Shown: positions 60,512 through 64,000 of the stretch, one piece after another
Layout: each line of letters starts with the position of its first letter
Numbering within the stretch: position 1 is the first letter of the stretch
From: an uncultured Coriobacteriaceae bacterium
GTDB lineage: Bacteria; Actinomycetota; Coriobacteriia; Coriobacteriales; Atopobiaceae
DNA length: 64,000 bases
Assembly (NCBI GenBank): GCA_902778135.1
Contig: CACYWP010000002.1
Location: 186,001 to 250,000, forward strand
Direction: 5' to 3'
Position numbers and translations under genes: made by a program
The notes under the pieces: generated by a model
What the model saw: only the letters and a program-made list of their open reading frames with translations
What the model was told of the DNA's origin: nothing
Databases searched by the model: none

Positions 60512-61780
60512 CTACTCGGCCTCTGCCTCGACCTCCTCGGCCTTCCATGAGATGGGATAGATCGCAAGCAAGGTGTTCTGCTCCTTGGACGTGACCGCCA
60601 GCGTGCCCGCGAAGGATGTCGCGTCACCCTCGACGGCACCGCCCTCGTCAACGAGGGCGAGCATGACGCCCTGGGTGCTCCCCGGCTCGATCGTCACCTG
60701 GTCCAGCTTGGGGCTGACCTCCTGGTCGTTGACGATCCACGTCTTCCCGCGACCGATGGAGAAGCTGTCCATCGCAGTCTTGTTGGTGATGTCGAAGCTG
60801 ATCAGCCAGCCGTCGTCGTTCTGCTCCATGCTCGTGGCCTCGATGGTGCAGATGTCGCTATCCACGGCGATGAAGGGGAAGCGGTGCATGGGCTCGAACA
60901 GGCTGGGATCGGCCTCGTAGCCCAGCTGCAGGCCCACGGCATAGAGGTAGGCATGCAGGGCTGCAACGTCGGAGTCGTCGGGCAGGTCGCCCTCCAGCTC
61001 CGTCAGCTCGTCGGACAGGTTGTCGTAGGGCAGCCACGAGGACACGACCGGCTTCCTCTCCGTCTCCTCGGATTCGTCGGACGCCTCCTCGTCCCCCTCG
61101 GCAGGCTGGGCGGCGGCGTCATGCAGCTCCGTCTCGATGCGGTCCCAGATCTTGTTGTACGCATAGAACTGCTCGTAGTCGCCCTCGCGTCCCGAGCCGC
61201 CCTCGTAGGCGTAGCGTCCCAGCTTCTTCATCAGCTCCTCGAGGCCCATCTCGATGTCGCTCGTCGAGAAGCCGCAGGCCACACCGGCAGCCTGCACGTT
61301 GAGCAGCAGCGCGCCCTCGGAGGGAGAGAGCTCGATGCAGGCAAGCGCCTGGGTGAGGGCCTCCTCGTTCTTCTCCTGCTGCAGGAGGGCGAGGGCGAGG
61401 TTGACGTTCGCGCCGTAATGCAGCGGGTAGGTCTTGATGACCTCCTCGTAGCCCTTCTGGGCCTCCTCGTAGTTGCCCTCGCGATAGGCATCGTTTGCCT
61501 TGTTGAACTTGGAGTTGACCTTCTTCGACAGCTCGGTCTCCTCCGCGTCGCCGGGCATGTCGGCCTGTCGGCCCTCTATGAGCTTGACGGCGTCATCCAC
61601 GAAGGGAAGGATCTCATCGCCGTCGCGCGCCTCGCGGCCCACGAAGGGCTGCTGGACCTCCACCGCATAGACCGCCACCTCCTCGGGGGGAGCATCCGGA
61701 GCGGCAGAGCCACACGCGGCGAGCCCCAGGGCAAGCAGCGCTGACGCCAGGACGGATATCACGCGCGTTCTCGTCTTCAT
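60512..61780 (-). CDS. TPR-containing lipoprotein
   Basis: A 422-residue lipoprotein. The signal peptide ends at the lipobox L-A-A-C (Cys about residue 23). A TPR-like pair of helices (A-N-D-A-Y-R-E-G-N-Y-E-E-A-Q-K-G-Y) covers about residues 90-150, an acidic Glu/Asp/Ser-rich segment lies near 225-245, and the C-terminal part is a beta-rich domain. It is anchored to the outer face of the membrane. The ATG is ten bases after the Cys-rich gene's stop behind AAGGGGGAG, so it belongs to the same operon and may hold or receive the exported peptide. That role is a guess. Confidence 0.75.
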   Translation of the reverse strand: MKTRTRVISVLASALLALGLAACGSAAPDAPPEEVAVYAVEVQQPFVGREARDGDEILPFVDDAVKLIEGRQADMPGDAEETELSKKVNSKFNKANDAYREGNYEEAQKGYEEVIKTYPLHYGANVNLALALLQQEKNEEALTQALACIELSPSEGALLLNVQAAGVACGFSTSDIEMGLEELMKKLGRYAYEGGSGREGDYEQFYAYNKIWDRIETELHDAAAQPAEGDEEASDESEETERKPVVSSWLPYDNLSDELTELEGDLPDDSDVAALHAYLYAVGLQLGYEADPSLFEPMHRFPFIAVDSDICTIEATSMEQNDDGWLISFDITNKTAMDSFSIGRGKTWIVNDQEVSPKLDQVTIEPGSTQGVMLALVDEGGAVEGDATSFAGTLAVTSKEQNTLLAIYPISWKAEEVEAEAE

Positions 61781-61790
61781 CGTCTCCCCC

Positions 61791-62219
61791 TTAGTGTACG
61801 GGCACGCAGGCGCAGGGGCTGCCGCAGCTCACCCACTGGCCGCTGCCGCCACTGCTGTAGCTCTCGCAGGAGCAGCTCTGGTAACCGTCGCAGCTGCAGA
61901 CGTCCTCGCAGGTGCAGACGCTGTCGCACGAGCACACCGTGTGGGCCTCGCAGGAGCAGACCGCGTTGCACGTGCACACGTGCTCGCAGGTGCAGACGGT
62001 ATAGGTGGTCGTGACCGTGTCGCAGCTGCAGTACTCGCCCATGACGTGGGTCGTGTACTCCTCGCTCTGCTCGTCGTAGTCATCGACGAAGTAGGTCTTC
62101 ATGCCCGGCTTGAAGATGCTGTTGCCGTCCACGATGATCTCGATCTGGGGCTTGGGCACCGCGCCTTCGCTGGCCTCCTTGAGCGCGCGGTCATTGAAGC
62201 CAGTCGTCTCGTCAGCCAT
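61791..62219 (-). CDS. Cys-rich peptide with C-[ST]-C repeats, candidate RiPP precursor
   Basis: A 142-residue protein. The first 63 residues are an ordinary, acidic leader-like region. From residue 64 there are 19 cysteines, 18 of them in nine C-x-C pairs (64/66, 76/78, 82/84, 88/90, 96/98, 102/104, 108/110, 116/118, 136/138), mostly spaced as C-[ST]-C-[DEN]-x-V. The middle residue is almost always Ser or Thr. A Gly/Ser-rich linker precedes the last C-G-S-P-C-A-C. The start overlaps the end of the radical SAM/SPASM gene by eight bases. The pattern is that of a substrate for thioether-forming radical SAM enzymes, or of a metal-binding peptide. I cannot assign it to a named class. Confidence 0.8.
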   Translation of the reverse strand: MADETTGFNDRALKEASEGAVPKPQIEIIVDGNSIFKPGMKTYFVDDYDEQSEEYTTHVMGEYCSCDTVTTTYTVCTCEHVCTCNAVCSCEAHTVCSCDSVCTCEDVCSCDGYQSCSCESYSSGGSGQWVSCGSPCACVPVH

Positions 62220-63603
62220 CTGTGGGCCTCCAATCTAGCTTTCGCTGTATCTGGTTGAGGGTCAGCGCGCGGCTGATGTCGCATCTCACGCTGCCGTGAT
62301 GCTCCTCGAGCGCTATTCCGTCGAGCACCTTTGCCGCGCAGTCGCCGGCACAATGCCATCGGCAGAAGCAGTCGTCGCAATAGCGGATGTTGTGCACGTT
62401 GAGCTCCGACAGGGCATCGAGCTTGGCCTGGTCGAAGACGAAGTCGCCAAGCTCGTGGTCGAACCGCCCGAAGAAGAAGCGCTCGGAGCGGGGGTCGCTG
62501 CGATAGCTCACCTCGTAGCAGGCCGTCACGTCGCCCGTGGGCGTGACGGTGAAGCTACCGCTGCTCACCTTGCAGAACGTGTCCACCACCATGTCCTGGC
62601 GCGCCCCGGAGAACACGAGGCGGACGCCCCGCTCGCGGGCCACCTCCAGCGACTCGAGGTAGCGCTGCGTGAAGACGTCGGAGCGTGGCATGACGTTGTC
62701 CGAGGTCACACAACGCCCGCACTCCCACACGGGCTCGAAGTGCAGCTGCTCGATGCCCGGGTAGTTCTCGGCGACGAAGGCGACGATCTCGGGCATGCGG
62801 TCGACCATGGCCGCCGTGACCGTGGTGCGGATGCCAAAGTCCATGCCAGCCTCGCACAGGCGCCGCATCGTGTGGTCCACGCGCCTGAAGGAGCCACGCC
62901 CGCCCGCTATGGGACGGTTTGCGTCCTGGAACTCGGGCAGCCCGTCAAAGGAGATGTTCACCGAATGGAAGTTGGCTATCACGAAGTCTAGCTGCTCCTC
63001 GCTCAGCACACCATTGGTCGCGGCGTTGAACACGGCAGGGACGCCCAGCTCCTCGGCCACGTCCTGGCCGTACCACACGATCTCCCGTATGAGGTCGTAG
63101 GCGCAGAAGGGCTCGCCGTTGCCATGGATGGACACCAGGAAGTTGCGCACCGGATCGCCGTCGTCCATGCGCTGCCGCGCGTTGCGCGCGATGAGGTCGA
63201 TGGCCCGCTGGGCGACCTCGAGGTCCATGCGGGTGAGCGGCTCCCCGTTGCCGCCCCCCTCTCCCCCGAAGGCATAGCAGTAGCTGCAGCGCAGGTTGCA
63301 GTTGTTCGTGGGGAAGAGCGTCACCTGCACCGGGCGGAACCCCACGACATGGCGGGGGTAGGCACGGTGCTTGAAGAACCCGCGCTCGCCAAGCGTCTCC
63401 ACCACGGCACGCTCGTCCTCGCTCATGAAATCAAGCGTGGAGGGGTCGTGGGCATAGGCAAGCGCCGCGGCGACGGCGGGCTCGTTTGCGCGGGCAATGA
63501 GGTTGCCCAGCGGCGCGTAGAGGATGGGGCCCTCCTGGTCGCGGAGGACAAAGAGCTCGGGAGGGGCTGTCTGCGCCGTCGCGTCCGGTTCCTGCGCGCT
63601 CAT
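62212..63603 (-). CDS. radical SAM/SPASM peptide maturase
   Basis: A 463-residue protein. An N-terminal region (about residues 10-90) is followed by the triad C-N-L-R-C-S-Y-C (about 102-109), a G-N-G-E-P motif, the SAM barrel, and a C-terminal SPASM-type group (C-Y-E-V, then C-D-D-C-F-C-R-W-H-C-A-G-D-C-A and a late Cys). Such enzymes install thioether or other links in peptides. The ATG at 63603 overlaps the PqqD-like gene's stop (ATGA), and its own stop overlaps the Cys-rich gene, so all three are translationally coupled. The Cys-rich peptide is the natural candidate substrate. Confidence 0.9.
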   Translation of the reverse strand: MSAQEPDATAQTAPPELFVLRDQEGPILYAPLGNLIARANEPAVAAALAYAHDPSTLDFMSEDERAVVETLGERGFFKHRAYPRHVVGFRPVQVTLFPTNNCNLRCSYCYAFGGEGGGNGEPLTRMDLEVAQRAIDLIARNARQRMDDGDPVRNFLVSIHGNGEPFCAYDLIREIVWYGQDVAEELGVPAVFNAATNGVLSEEQLDFVIANFHSVNISFDGLPEFQDANRPIAGGRGSFRRVDHTMRRLCEAGMDFGIRTTVTAAMVDRMPEIVAFVAENYPGIEQLHFEPVWECGRCVTSDNVMPRSDVFTQRYLESLEVARERGVRLVFSGARQDMVVDTFCKVSSGSFTVTPTGDVTACYEVSYRSDPRSERFFFGRFDHELGDFVFDQAKLDALSELNVHNIRYCDDCFCRWHCAGDCAAKVLDGIALEEHHGSVRCDISRALTLNQIQRKLDWRPTDG

Positions 63604-64000
63604 GCGGGTATCTCCACGAGGTTGACGAGCACGGTGTTGCGCAGGTACCCTGCCTGCCCCAGCGTCACGAAGAACGAGGCGACGTCGGCGGGGCTTCCCG
63701 TGGGTTCGAGGGCTGCCGCCAGGTCGTCGATCGTCAGGTCGCCATCCGCCAGACGTATGAGCTGGGCCCCGCGCGCATCCACCGAGAAGAGATGCGTGTC
63801 GCCGTAATAGCCATCCACCGTGCCCGAATCCGCCTCGCGTTCCACGAGGGAGATGCCCGGCACCATGACGGGTCCCTCCGCGCTCTCGGGCGAAGCGACC
63901 TCTGGCGTCACGAAGCCCGGTTGCCGAGCGGGCCAACCGTCGGATGCGGGCTGGCTGAAGACGCTTGTCGCCGCAGCCAGCGCGACGAGCCCGAAGGCCC
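63600..64000 (-). CDS. PqqD-like protein with membrane segment (5' end off window)
   Basis: The frame is open to the right edge, so the start is outside the window. The visible N-terminal part is hydrophobic (A-F-G-L-V-A-L-A-A-A-T-S-V-F), probably the end of a membrane segment. The C-terminal 80 residues (L-F-S-V-D-A-R-G-A-Q-L-I-R-L-A-D-G, then helices ending G-Q-A-G-Y-L) look like a PqqD/RRE domain, the recognition element that presents RiPP leaders to radical SAM maturases. A GTG at 63911 could be an internal start, but the continuation upstream is clean coding. It overlaps the maturase gene by ATGA. Confidence 0.7.
   Translation of the reverse strand, partial: AFGLVALAAATSVFSQPASDGWPARQPGFVTPEVASPESAEGPVMVPGISLVEREADSGTVDGYYGDTHLFSVDARGAQLIRLADGDLTIDDLAAALEPTGSPADVASFFVTLGQAGYLRNTVLVNLVEIPA

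Overview
The window is one GC-rich bacterial chromosome segment. It looks like a host-associated high-GC actinobacterium of the class Coriobacteriia (Olsenella/Atopobium type). The reasons are the base composition, the abundance of BspA-type DUF285 repeat proteins, the folate/formate C1 gene set, the GroEL-SDR neighbourhood and short dispersed GGGGACGGTTC palindromes. The genus call is inference. I saw no rRNA, tRNA or CRISPR array.

Layout. 1-4.4 kb: a YhgE/Pip-type membrane protein (cut by the left edge) with a degenerate ABC ATPase, behind a tandem operator. 4.5-8.3 kb: a large secreted DUF285/lipase chimera with AT-richer DNA. 8.6-16.5 kb: housekeeping genes (gltX, a flippase-like protein, a GCS2-like ligase, an SGNH hydrolase, an aldo/keto reductase, trmL, a zinc-ribbon protein). 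16.6-24.1 kb: a minus-strand C1-folate run (fhs, fchA, folD, folE, a formate/nitrite channel, folC), with 5-formyl-THF cyclo-ligase upstream. 24.2-27.4 kb: an operon of two SDRs, a 71-residue protein and a PanB-like enzyme. 27.6-30.5 kb: a LuxR regulator, a GroEL-type chaperonin and a trigger-factor-like mini chaperone in one operon. The fhs and SDR promoter regions share a 13-base sequence, which suggests common control.

30.6-44.8 kb: acylphosphatase, Nudix hydrolase, SAH/MTA deaminase, a DUF5655 protein and an atypical radical SAM protein, then a family of proteins that share an N-terminal K-[IT]-R-T-[DG]-F-V-T-N-S-S-S-A motif. Some carry a BRCT-like segment and long DUF285 arrays without signal peptides. 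The family shows truncation, an in-frame amber codon, tandem fusion and probable inversion, and surrounds a STAS-kinase fusion.

45-57.5 kb: adenosylhomocysteinase, an amino-acid-type ABC transporter, a TMEM43-like protein, SAM hydrolase, a PARG-like protein, a NudC-like hydrolase, an amino-acid racemase, an HPS-like enzyme and htpG. 57.6-64 kb (running off the right edge): a tightly overlapping minus-strand operon with a PqqD-like protein, a radical SAM/SPASM maturase, a peptide with 19 cysteines in C-[ST]-C repeats, a lipoprotein, a second radical SAM protein and a U32-family protein. I read this as an unassigned RiPP-type modification system. Four different inverted-repeat elements and a 33-base palindrome array lie between genes.
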